64,000 bases of DNA, taken from positions 26,625 through 90,624 of the forward strand of contig JAGAQG010000012.1 in NCBI GenBank assembly GCA_017622875.1, given 5' to 3'. The notes below the pieces were generated by a model. That model made no database searches. It saw nothing but the letters and a program-made list of their open reading frames with translations, and was not told where the DNA came from. Source of the stretch: Lachnospiraceae bacterium (GTDB lineage Bacteria > Bacillota > Clostridia > Lachnospirales > Lachnospiraceae). Made by a program: the position numbers and the translations under genes. This document shows, piece after piece, positions 53,978 through 64,000 of the stretch; within the stretch, counting starts at the first letter, position 1; each line of letters begins with the position of its first letter.

Positions 53978-56053
53978 ATGTATGTTTACACAACAGATCA
54001 GATTCGCAACGTTGTAGTTTTAGGACACGGCGGTTGCGGAAAAACAAGCTTAGTAGAGGCTATGGCTCATGTATCAGGTCTGACAAGTCGTATTGGTAAA
54101 GTGTCAGATGGAAATACACTGAGCGATTATGACAAAGAAGAAATTAAGAGAAAATTCTCTATCAGCACATCCGTAGTACCTATCGTTTGGAGAGAAATTA
54201 AAATTAACTTTTTAGATACACCAGGTTACTTTGACTTTGTTGGTGAAGTAGAAGAAGCAGTTGCAGCAGCAGACGCAGCGATCATCGTTGTTTCCGGTAA
54301 AGCAGGCGTTGAAGTAGGAACACAGAAAGCTTGGGATTTATGTGAAAAATACAACCTTCCAAGAATGTTCTTTATTTCTGAAATGGACGTTGACAACGCT
54401 TCCTTCCGTGAAGTTGTAGAAGACTTAACAGAAATGTATGGAAAGAAGATCGCTCCTTTCTATCAGCCAATCCGTGAAAATGAAAAATTCGTTGGTTACG
54501 TTAACGTTGTTAAGAACTCAGGACGTCGTTTCACAGAAATCGGTAAGAGAGAAAAATGTGAGATTCCTGAATATTGTAAACCAAATCTTGAAATCTACCG
54601 TGAAGCACTTATGGACGCTGTTGCTGAAACAAGTGAAGAATTCATGGAAAGATATTTCGCAGGCGAAGAATTTACACCAAGTGAAATCATTGCTGCATTA
54701 AGATTCAATGTAGCTGATGCAAGCATCATTCCTGTATCTATGGGTTCCAGCACAGAACTTCGTAACATTCATAACTTAATGAATGATATCGTAGAACTGT
54801 TCCCAAGCCCGGACAAGAGAAAATGCGCTGGTATCAATACAAAAGCTAACAACATTTTCGAAGCAAACTATGACTTCGCAAAAGCAAAAACAGCTTATGT
54901 ATTCAAATCCATCGTTGACCCATTCATCGGTAAATACTCTTTAGTAAAAGTTTGCTCAGGCGTTTTAAAACCAGAAGATGTAATGTACAATCAGGCACAG
55001 GATATCGAAGAAAAATTAAACAAATTATACGTAATCCGTGGTAATAAAACAGAAGAAGTAAAAGAACTTCATGCAGGTGATATCGGTGCGATCGGTAAAT
55101 TATCTGCAAAAACAGGCGATACACTTTGTACAAAGAATAACGTAGTGATGTACGCTAAGACAGAAATGTCTAAACCATATACATACAAGAGCTACAAGGC
55201 TAAGAATAAAGGCGATGAAGACAAGATCTCTCAGGCTCTTGCAAAATTAATGGAAGAAGACCTTACATTAAAGACAGTAAACGACAGTGCAAACCGTCAG
55301 ACATTGATCTATGGTATGGGCGATCAGCACTTAGACGTCGTAGTTTCCAAACTTCTTGAAAGATACAAAGTAGAAGTAGAACTTGGAAAACCTAAGATTG
55401 CTTTCAAAGAAACAATCAAAAAGAACTCTGACGTTGATGCAAAATACAAAAAACAGTCTGGTGGACATGGTCAGTACGGTCACGTTAAGATGAAATTTGA
55501 ACCTTCAGGAGACCTTGAAGAAGCTTACACATTCGAACAGGTTGTTGTTGGTGGTGCAGTTCCTAAGAACTACTTCCCAGCAGTAGAAAAAGGTTTACAG
55601 GATTCTGTAGGAAAAGGACCTTTGGCTGGATACCCAGTAGTAGGTGTAAAAGCCACATTATACGATGGATCTTACCATCCGGTAGACTCTTCTGAAATGG
55701 CATTCAAGATGGCTACTATCCAGGCATTTAAACAGGGCTTCATGGATGCGAAACCAGTTCTTCTTGAACCGATCGTTAACATGAAGGTTATCGTACCTGA
55801 TAAATACACAGGTGACGTTATGGGTGATTTGAACAAACGTCGTGGCCGTGTACTTGGTATGAATCCAATCGGCGGCGGAAAGACTGAAGTTGAAGCAGAT
55901 ATCCCAACAATGGAAATCTATGGATACTCTACAGACTTACGTTCTATGACACAGGGTAGCGGAACATATTCTTACGAATTTGCAAGATATGAACAGGCTC
56001 CATCAGATGTTCAGGAAAAAGAAGTTGCTGAAAGAGCGAAAGAAGCTGAATAA
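53978..56053 (+). CDS. elongation factor G paralog with altered GTPase motifs
   Basis: EF-G/FusA2-like five-domain translation factor of 691 aa. The P-loop is GHGGCGKTS (16-24). Switch II is DTPGYFDF (80-87) with Tyr84 where EF-G has the catalytic His (DTPGH). The guanine-specificity motif is SEMD (134-137) instead of NKMD. The domain IV core GGHGQYGHVKMKF is intact. It should bind the ribosome, but GTP hydrolysis or nucleotide preference may differ. It is probably not the housekeeping EF-G. The start at 53978 follows TTGGAGGATATC; a 38-codon Cys-rich extension upstream is rejected. Confidence 0.88.
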   Translation: MYVYTTDQIRNVVVLGHGGCGKTSLVEAMAHVSGLTSRIGKVSDGNTLSDYDKEEIKRKFSISTSVVPIVWREIKINFLDTPGYFDFVGEVEEAVAAADAAIIVVSGKAGVEVGTQKAWDLCEKYNLPRMFFISEMDVDNASFREVVEDLTEMYGKKIAPFYQPIRENEKFVGYVNVVKNSGRRFTEIGKREKCEIPEYCKPNLEIYREALMDAVAETSEEFMERYFAGEEFTPSEIIAALRFNVADASIIPVSMGSSTELRNIHNLMNDIVELFPSPDKRKCAGINTKANNIFEANYDFAKAKTAYVFKSIVDPFIGKYSLVKVCSGVLKPEDVMYNQAQDIEEKLNKLYVIRGNKTEEVKELHAGDIGAIGKLSAKTGDTLCTKNNVVMYAKTEMSKPYTYKSYKAKNKGDEDKISQALAKLMEEDLTLKTVNDSANRQTLIYGMGDQHLDVVVSKLLERYKVEVELGKPKIAFKETIKKNSDVDAKYKKQSGGHGQYGHVKMKFEPSGDLEEAYTFEQVVVGGAVPKNYFPAVEKGLQDSVGKGPLAGYPVVGVKATLYDGSYHPVDSSEMAFKMATIQAFKQGFMDAKPVLLEPIVNMKVIVPDKYTGDVMGDLNKRRGRVLGMNPIGGGKTEVEADIPTMEIYGYSTDLRSMTQGSGTYSYEFARYEQAPSDVQEKEVAERAKEAE

Positions 56054-56072
56054 TCAATCTATAAAAAAATGG

Positions 56073-56099
56073 CGGGGACCGATTTGGTCCCCGTTTTTT
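56073..56099. terminator. terminator after the EF-G paralog
   Basis: CGGGGACC, loop GATTT, GGTCCCCG, then TTTTTT (56073-56099). Convergent with the LysR gene, whose stop lies at its edge. Confidence 0.92.
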
Positions 56100-56982
56100 A
56101 ATGGTCAAGTATTTCCATAATAAATTTTTCACAGGCCAGAGATTTTTGTCTGTTCGGATCTGTCAATATACAGATAGAACGGTCTGGCAGTGGCTCTTTA
56201 AAAGTCAATTCTATGATTTTTCCGGAAGTAATTGCCTGTTCGGCAAAAAGTTTCGGTACAAATCCGATTCCCATATTTTGTTCTGCAATTGGTGTGATCA
56301 AGTCTGCAGAGGAGAGTTCAATATCTGGCATTAGATGAATCCCGTGACTGGAAAATAGCTGATTCAGATAAAATCTGCCGGAGGTTTCCTGCTCCAGTGT
56401 AATCAAAGGATATCGGGAGATTTCCTTAAACCCCAGAGGCTTTCCATCAAGATAGGAGAATGCAGTTCCTGCGATTCCTACCATGGAAAAGTTTGAGACA
56501 GGGCGGATATTCAGATCATTGTCGGGGAATGGTGTGGTCATAACAGCAAGATCAAGATCTCCGTTTTTTAAAGCCTCACCTACCAGTTTATAGGTCATAT
56601 TGCAGATACGAAGCTGGATATTCGGATATTTTTCTTTGAATCTGCCAAGAACCGGAATTAAATAATTTCTTAAGGTAGTCTCAGAAGCACCAATCTTAAT
56701 AATTCCTTTTCCTAAATGCAAATATTCTTTTAATTTTTCTTCCCCGTAAGAAAGCTCAGCAAAAGCTTTTGCAACATGTTCAAAGAGCAGTTCTCCCTCA
56801 GGGGTCAGCTGCATTCCTTTTTTGGAACGAATAAAAAGCTTACAATTCAGTTCCTTTTCCAGATTTAAAATATAGTGGCTGACTGTTGGCTGAGTCAGGA
56901 ATAAAGACTTGGCTGCAATCGTAATATTTTGGTAATAGGCCACGTAGTAAAAAACTCGATAAGAATCATAGCTGGCTGACAT
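56098..56982 (-). CDS. LysR-family transcriptional regulator
   Basis: LysR-type regulator of 294 aa. The N-terminal winged helix-turn-helix reads NITIAAKSLFLTQPTVSHYILNLEKEL in the first 60 residues, and the effector-binding periplasmic-like fold occupies 85-290. The start at 56982 follows GGGAGGTAC. It is divergent from the ATP synthase operon across ~175 bp, but whether it controls that operon is unknown. The effector is not predictable. Confidence 0.9.
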   Translation of the reverse strand: MSASYDSYRVFYYVAYYQNITIAAKSLFLTQPTVSHYILNLEKELNCKLFIRSKKGMQLTPEGELLFEHVAKAFAELSYGEEKLKEYLHLGKGIIKIGASETTLRNYLIPVLGRFKEKYPNIQLRICNMTYKLVGEALKNGDLDLAVMTTPFPDNDLNIRPVSNFSMVGIAGTAFSYLDGKPLGFKEISRYPLITLEQETSGRFYLNQLFSSHGIHLMPDIELSSADLITPIAEQNMGIGFVPKLFAEQAITSGKIIELTFKEPLPDRSICILTDPNRQKSLACEKFIMEILDH

Positions 56983-57099
56983 TATTTTGTACCTCCCGTA
57001 TATCAAAATTCATGGACATTTCTAAATTTTTACAAAAAAATTTTGGAAAAAATAAACAAACCATAGATATTTTGAATATTATAACAAATAAATATTTAT

Positions 57100-57128
57100 T
57101 ATACAAATGGTTTTCCCTAAAGTATAAT
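57100..57128 (+). promoter_or_regulatory. candidate ATP synthase operon promoter
   Basis: TATACA (57100-57105), 17-bp spacer, perfect TATAAT (57123-57128). The predicted start near 57135 leaves a ~20-nt leader before the small reading frame at 57156. Confidence 0.55.
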
Positions 57129-57155
57129 GTCACCAATTTAAAAAAACAGGAGAGG

Positions 57156-57209
57156 ATGTGGTTTTACGGAAAAGCTAACAACAGCTCTTATGGAGGAATT
57201 AAATTGTGA
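57156..57209 (+). CDS. 17-residue leader peptide overlapping atpB
   Basis: Reading frame MWFYGKANNSSYGGIKL with a good AGGAG site 4-5 nt upstream. Its stop lies 17 nt inside atpB in another frame. atpB itself (ATG at 57190) has only a weak ribosome-binding site, so translation may be handed over from this leader. No atpI or atpZ gene is present. Confidence 0.4.
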   Translation: MWFYGKANNSSYGGIKL

Positions 57210-57852
57210 AACAGCATTTACCATTCCAATCTTCGGAGGAATTGACGTAGGAGAATCGGTGGTAGTCAGCTGGATTATTATGGCAGTACTCGTATTATTG
57301 TCCATTGTTCTTACCAGAAATCTGAAGGTAGAAAACCCCGGAAAAGGCCAGCTTTTACTGGAAATGGCAGTTGGCGGTCTGCATGGGATGGTAAATGGAA
57401 TGGTAGGTGAGAAAGGTAAGCGATATGTTCCATATCTGATGACAGTGTTGGTTTATATCGGGTTTGCAAATGTGATTGGTCTGTTTGGATTTAAGCCCCC
57501 TACAAAAGATCTGACAGTAACCATTGCACTGGCGGGCATGAGTATTGTATTGATCGAATTTGCAGGAATCCGGGAAAAAGGTACAAAGAAATGGTTAAAG
57601 AGTTTTGCAGAGCCGGTTGCAATCATGACCCCGTTCAACATTCTTGAAATTTTAATCAAACCGTTGTCATTGTGTATGCGACTTTTCGGAAATGTACTGG
57701 GAGCATTCGTTATTATGGAACTGATCAAGATTATGGTCCCAATCGCACTTCCAGTTCCATTCAGTTTATATTTTGATATTTTTGATGGCTTGATTCAGGC
57801 GTATGTATTTGTATTTTTAACATCTTTGTTTATTAAAGAGGCAATTGAATAG
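57190..57852 (+). CDS. atpB: F1Fo-ATP synthase subunit a
   Basis: Membrane subunit a of the Fo motor, 220 aa with five to six helices, at the short end for the family. The essential arginine lies in LCMRLFGNVLGAFV near residue 162, and the last helix reads FDGLIQAYVFVFLTSLFI. It forms the ion path with the c ring. The start ATG lacks a strong ribosome-binding site and overlaps the leader frame. It is the first gene of atpB-E-F-(HA)-G-D-C. Confidence 0.93.
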   Translation: MEELNCETAFTIPIFGGIDVGESVVVSWIIMAVLVLLSIVLTRNLKVENPGKGQLLLEMAVGGLHGMVNGMVGEKGKRYVPYLMTVLVYIGFANVIGLFGFKPPTKDLTVTIALAGMSIVLIEFAGIREKGTKKWLKSFAEPVAIMTPFNILEILIKPLSLCMRLFGNVLGAFVIMELIKIMVPIALPVPFSLYFDIFDGLIQAYVFVFLTSLFIKEAIE

Positions 57853-57906
57853 AATTTTTGAAAAAATGTTTGCGTGAAAAGGATTACGCAGAAAGGATGG
57901 TTTTTT

Positions 57907-58131
57907 ATGTCAACATTATTAGCAATTGGTGCAGGTATTGCAGTATTTACAGGTGTAGGAGCCGGTATCGGTATTGGAGTCGCAACCTCCAAGGCAGCAG
58001 AAGCAATCGCAAGACAGCCGGAAGCAGAGTCAAAGATTATGAAGATCTTAATGCTTGGTTGTGCGTTGGCAGAAGCAACCGCAATTTATGGTTTCGTTAT
58101 TGCGCTTTTGATTATTATCTTTTTGAAATAA
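57907..58131 (+). CDS. atpE: F1Fo-ATP synthase subunit c
   Basis: Two-helix proteolipid of 74 aa. The loop ARQPEA is at 35-40 and the ion-binding carboxylate is E56 in ALAEATAIYG. The glutamine and serine that define Na+-binding rings (Q32, S66 in Ilyobacter tartaricus numbering) are I23 and A57 here, so the ring is more likely proton-coupled. The start at 57907 follows AGAAAGGAT; an earlier in-frame ATG adds 11 residues and lacks such a site. Confidence 0.95.
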   Translation: MSTLLAIGAGIAVFTGVGAGIGIGVATSKAAEAIARQPEAESKIMKILMLGCALAEATAIYGFVIALLIIIFLK

Positions 58132-58152
58132 AGGAAAGGCAGGGAAAGACAA

Positions 58153-58641
58153 GTGCTACAGTTTAGTCCTTTTAACTTAATCTGCATCGTGCTGAACCTG
58201 CTGATTCTCCTGGTGCTGATGAAAAAATTTTTATATAAGCCGGTGCTGGGAGTTATTGCAAAGCGTCAGGAATTACTGGATAGTCAGTTTGAAAAAGCAA
58301 AGGCCTGTCAGGAAGAAGCCCAGCAGTTAAAAATGCAGTATGAATCTTCCCTCTCTGAAGCAAAAGAAGAAAAACGTAAGATTATCAGAGAAGCAAAGGC
58401 ACAGGCAGATGCGGAAGCTGAAACAATCGTTGCACAGGCAGAGGAAGAAGCAAAACAGATTGTGATGGAAGCAAAGAAAACGGGTCTTGATGAATTAGAA
58501 AAGGCAATTAAGACTGCGGATACGGAAATTACAAAACTGGCAGTTGAAGCTGCATCAAAAATCGTATCACAGGCATCCTGTGAAAAAAATGATTATGAAA
58601 TTTATGAGGAATTCCTAAAAAAAGCAGGTGAAAAAGAGTGA
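58153..58641 (+). CDS. atpF: F1Fo-ATP synthase subunit b
   Basis: Peripheral stalk subunit of 162 aa. One N-terminal membrane helix ([19 protein letters not shown]) is followed by a long charged helix rich in Glu, Lys, Ala and Gln. The start is GTG after AAAGGCAGGGAAAG. It overlaps the next gene by 4 nt (GTGA). It would bind the delta portion of the fused protein encoded by the next gene. Confidence 0.92.
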   Translation: MLQFSPFNLICIVLNLLILLVLMKKFLYKPVLGVIAKRQELLDSQFEKAKACQEEAQQLKMQYESSLSEAKEEKRKIIREAKAQADAEAETIVAQAEEEAKQIVMEAKKTGLDELEKAIKTADTEITKLAVEAASKIVSQASCEKNDYEIYEEFLKKAGEKE

Positions 58642-60653
58642 AACAGACAGTAATGAAATACGTGGAAATGCTTGCAAAACTGCAGATTCCGGAAAATGCA
58701 ATTCTGCAGACCAGCGAAATATTCTCTTCAATTCCGCAGGTGAAAGAAACACTTGCTGATCCGGGAATTTTGCTTTATAAGAAGCATCATTTGATTGAAA
58801 CAGTCTTCCCGCAAAAAGTGCAGGATGTTTTAAAACTCCTGTGTGATGATCAGGAGATTGCTCTTTGGGATGAAATCGTAGAAAAGAGAAAACAGAAGAC
58901 ACCTCAGAGTGAAGAATGTCTGGAGGTCATTTTAACTTACGTGACGGCACCTACTGAAGAACAGCTGGAAGGAATCAAAAACTTCCTGAAAAAGAAATAT
59001 GGTGCCAAAGAAATCCATATGGTTGAAAAGAAAGATGCGTCCATTGGCGGCGGATTTAAGCTTCAGGTCGGGATGGATGAATATGACTGGAGTACAAAAG
59101 AAAAAACACGTCAGTTACAAGAAAAACTGTATACAGTCGCAAAAGAGCAGTCTGGCAGCGGTAAAGAGATTATTTCTATTTTAAAAGAAGAAATTGAGAA
59201 CTTTGATGCACAGATTCAGGGAAGAGAAGTTGGATATGTAAACTTTGTAGGTGATGGAATCGCCAATGTTGATGGCGTGGAACATGCGGAATACGGAGAA
59301 ATATTACTTTTTGATACCGGTGTGAAAGGAATGGTGCAGGATATCAGAAGAGATGAGATAGGTTGTATTCTTTTCGGCAGAGAAGGCGAATTAAAAGAAG
59401 GTACCCGCGTGGTACGAACAGGGAAAAGGGCCGGTATTTCAGTAGGTGAAGGATTCCTTGGACGTGTTGTTAATGCACTTGGGACACCCATTGATGGCCT
59501 GGGCGAGATTGAAGCTTGTGGATATTATCCACTTGAGCGAAAAGCACCGGGCATCGTGGAACGAAAGTCTGTAACAGTACCTATGGAAACAGGAATATTG
59601 GCAATCGATTCCATGTTCCCAATCGGACGAGGACAGCGTGAGCTGATCATTGGTGACAGACAGACTGGAAAAACATCTATTGCGATTGATACAATTCTGA
59701 ACCAGAAAGGTAAGGATGTCATCTGTATCTATGTGGCAATCGGGCAGAAAGCGTCAACCGTTGCCAAATTAGTAAATACTTTAAAGAAAAATGATGCAAT
59801 TAACTATACGGTAGTTGTTTCAGCGACTGCCAGTGAACCGGCATCTTTACAATATATTGCCCCTTATGCAGGTACCGCTATGGCAGAATACTTTATGCAT
59901 CAGGGAAAAGATGTACTGATCGTTTACGACGATTTATCGAAGCACGCAGTGGCATACCGTGCATTGTCCCTTCTTCTGGAGAGGTCTCCCGGACGAGAAG
60001 CATATCCGGGAGATGTCTTCTACCTTCATTCCAGACTGCTGGAGCGTTCCAGCCGTTTAAGTGAGGAATATGGAGGAGGCTCTATCACTGCACTTCCGAT
60101 TATCGAGACACAGGCAGGCGATGTGTCTGCTTATATACCGACCAATGTAATTTCCATTACAGACGGACAGATTTTCCTGGAAAGCAATCTGTTTTTCTCA
60201 GGAATGCGTCCTGCAGTGAATGTGGGTCTTTCTGTTTCACGAGTAGGCGGAGCAGCCCAGACAAAGGCAATGAAAAAGGCTGCCGGAAGTATCCGAATAG
60301 ACCTGGCACAGTATCGTGAAATGGAAGTCTTTACCCAGTTTGCATCCGATCTGGATGATGCCACGAAAGAGCAGCTGGCATATGGCGGAGGGCTGATGGA
60401 ATTACTCAAACAGCCTTTATGTCATCCGATGAGTCTGCACGAGCAGGTAATTACATTGTTTTTAGCTTCTAAAAAACAGTTTTTATTTGTGGAAAAGAAG
60501 CAAATCAAAGAATATCAGCAGGCATTTTTGAAGTATTTTGAAGAAGAGCATGCTGAGATTGTAAAAGAAATTGAACAGAAGAAAGATTTGTCAGAAGATT
60601 TGAAAGAGCAGATCTTAGAAGCAGCAGAAAATTTTAAAAGCAGGTGGAAATAA
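58638..60653 (+). CDS. atpHA: fused F1 delta-alpha subunit
   Basis: One continuous 671-residue protein. Residues 1-172 are a complete delta subunit, ending with the family's [18 protein letters not shown] short SGSGKE linker leads directly into alpha. Walker A GDRQTGKT is at 339-346, about 170 residues later than in a stand-alone alpha, and [13 protein letters not shown] and [14 protein letters not shown] are intact. No in-frame ATG, GTG or TTG with a ribosome-binding site occurs near the junction. F1 normally has three alpha and one delta, so this fusion needs cleavage, a three-delta stalk, or a separate delta elsewhere. The start is GTG, overlapping atpF. Confidence 0.93.
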   Translation: MKQTVMKYVEMLAKLQIPENAILQTSEIFSSIPQVKETLADPGILLYKKHHLIETVFPQKVQDVLKLLCDDQEIALWDEIVEKRKQKTPQSEECLEVILTYVTAPTEEQLEGIKNFLKKKYGAKEIHMVEKKDASIGGGFKLQVGMDEYDWSTKEKTRQLQEKLYTVAKEQSGSGKEIISILKEEIENFDAQIQGREVGYVNFVGDGIANVDGVEHAEYGEILLFDTGVKGMVQDIRRDEIGCILFGREGELKEGTRVVRTGKRAGISVGEGFLGRVVNALGTPIDGLGEIEACGYYPLERKAPGIVERKSVTVPMETGILAIDSMFPIGRGQRELIIGDRQTGKTSIAIDTILNQKGKDVICIYVAIGQKASTVAKLVNTLKKNDAINYTVVVSATASEPASLQYIAPYAGTAMAEYFMHQGKDVLIVYDDLSKHAVAYRALSLLLERSPGREAYPGDVFYLHSRLLERSSRLSEEYGGGSITALPIIETQAGDVSAYIPTNVISITDGQIFLESNLFFSGMRPAVNVGLSVSRVGGAAQTKAMKKAAGSIRIDLAQYREMEVFTQFASDLDDATKEQLAYGGGLMELLKQPLCHPMSLHEQVITLFLASKKQFLFVEKKQIKEYQQAFLKYFEEEHAEIVKEIEQKKDLSEDLKEQILEAAENFKSRWK

Positions 60654-63323
<2,670 letters not shown>

Positions 63324-63340
63324 ACCCTTGAATATTCGGG

Positions 63341-63388
63341 AGCATTGTGCTAAACTTATTAGAGTTTTTGTAAGGAGTACAATGCTCT
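63341..63388 (+). promoter_or_regulatory. inverted repeat between atpC and leuS
   Basis: GAGCATTGT (63341-63349) and ACAATGCTC (63380-63388) form a 9-bp stem with a 30-nt loop. It may end the atp transcript or be a leuS element. The 113-nt gap is too short for a T-box leader. Confidence 0.4.
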
Positions 63389-63436
63389 TTGCGCAAAATA
63401 AAAAATTTATCTGAATACTTAGACGAGGTGAGAAAG

Positions 63437-64000
63437 ATGGCAGTTCCTTTTAATCATAGGGCAGTCGAAGCAAAATGGCGTAAGAACTGGGAAGAACACC
63501 CGGTAAACGTTGACGACGGAAAAAAACCAAAATATTACTGTCTGGATATGTTCCCATATCCATCAGGAAACGGACTTCACGTAGGTCATTGGAGAGGATA
63601 TGTAATCTCTGACGTATGGAGCCGTTATAAATTAATGCAGGGACACTATATCATTCATCCAATGGGATGGGATGCGTTCGGTCTTCCAGCAGAAAACTAC
63701 GCAATCAAAATGGGTGTTCATCCAGCGATTTCTACAGCAGAAAACGTAAAGAACATCAAAAAACAAATCAACGATATCGCAGCTCTTTATGACTGGGATA
63801 TGGAAGTAAACACAACAGATCCGGAATTCTACAAATGGACACAATGGATTTTCGTAAAAATGTTCAAAGCAGGTCTTGCATATGAAAAAGAGATGCCAAT
63901 CAACTGGTGTCCGGACTGTAAGACAGGTCTTGCAAATGAAGAAGTAGTAAACGGATGCTGCGAACGTTGTGGCGCTCCTGTTACTAAGAAAAACTTAAAA
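63437..64000 (+). CDS. leuS: leucyl-tRNA synthetase (5' part)
   Basis: First 188 residues of leucyl-tRNA synthetase. The class I HIGH-like motif is in FPYPSGNGLHVGHWRGY, followed by MGWDAFGLPAENYA; a CxxC pair (NWCPDC) begins the zinc region. The ATG follows GAGGTGAGAAAG. The gene continues past the end of the window. It charges tRNA-Leu in the cytosol. Confidence 0.95.
   Translation, partial: MAVPFNHRAVEAKWRKNWEEHPVNVDDGKKPKYYCLDMFPYPSGNGLHVGHWRGYVISDVWSRYKLMQGHYIIHPMGWDAFGLPAENYAIKMGVHPAISTAENVKNIKKQINDIAALYDWDMEVNTTDPEFYKWTQWIFVKMFKAGLAYEKEMPINWCPDCKTGLANEEVVNGCCERCGAPVTKKNLK

Noticed and set aside
57012-57189. 65-codon protein upstream of atpB as atpI
   Set aside because: Not membrane-like and spans the predicted promoter; only the last 17 codons have a ribosome-binding site.
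59100-59220. Internal restart that would give a separate alpha subunit
   Set aside because: No in-frame ATG, GTG or TTG with a Shine-Dalgarno sequence lies near the junction; only ATT codons and a weak GGTAAAGAG are seen.
63324-63436. T-box leader for leuS
   Set aside because: The gap is only 113 nt and lacks the conserved T-box sequence and specifier hairpin.

Overview
The window looks like a chromosomal segment of a low-GC, anaerobic, gut-type Firmicute, most likely Lachnospiraceae and possibly close to Blautia. This rests on several gene types: a class III fructose-1,6-bisphosphatase, GPH-symporter/glycosidase clusters controlled by AraC regulators, a fused FeoA-FeoB, a split transketolase, bacterial-microcompartment shell genes, ECF S-components and a SleB-type hydrolase. 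Genus is inference; no rRNA is present. Genes are dense, with strong AGGAG-type ribosome-binding sites. I see no insertion sequence, prophage or CRISPR array.

Layout. 1-8.3 kb is housekeeping: HD hydrolase, AEC transporter, parvulin, ECF S-component, fbp, iron alcohol dehydrogenase, MerR regulator and an SDR. 8.3-23.6 kb is a carbohydrate region made of two parallel modules. Each has an AraC regulator divergent from a GPH cation symporter followed by glycosidases: a GH2 in the first, and a GH78 rhamnosidase plus two tandem GH3 enzymes in the second. No enzyme has a signal peptide, so whole glycosides are probably imported and trimmed in the cytoplasm. 23.7-34.3 kb holds a RelE/ParE toxin-antitoxin pair, a DUF1624-type membrane protein, FeoAB, an FGGY kinase with a split transketolase under an operator-embedded consensus promoter, BrnQ, DegV and an AlkD-like protein. 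34.3-39.0 kb (minus strand) is a MacAB-like export system and a TtcA-like enzyme.

39.2-44.9 kb has tRNA-Pro(UGG), a tandem glycine riboswitch ahead of a sodium:alanine/glycine symporter, a Cthe_2159-like lipoprotein, a SleB-like hydrolase, an unexplained ~290-nt transcription unit with a duplicated 13-nt motif, and a second ECF S-component. 45.0-50.3 kb has sbcD-sbcC, a CmpB-type membrane protein and an isolated pair of microcompartment shell genes without enzymes. 50.3-53.8 kb (minus strand) is tyrA-aroA-aldolase with related palindromes at both promoter regions. 54.0-57.0 kb has a divergent EF-G paralog lacking the switch II histidine, and a LysR regulator. 57.1-63.3 kb is the ATP synthase operon, in which delta and alpha are one continuous polypeptide. 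leuS begins at 63,437 and runs off the window.

The strongest leads are the delta-alpha fusion, which conflicts with the usual 3:1 alpha:delta stoichiometry, the EF-G paralog with altered GTPase motifs, the orphan RNA at 43.9-44.2 kb, the enzyme-free shell pair, and the possible shared C-terminal tail on unrelated neighbouring glycosidases.
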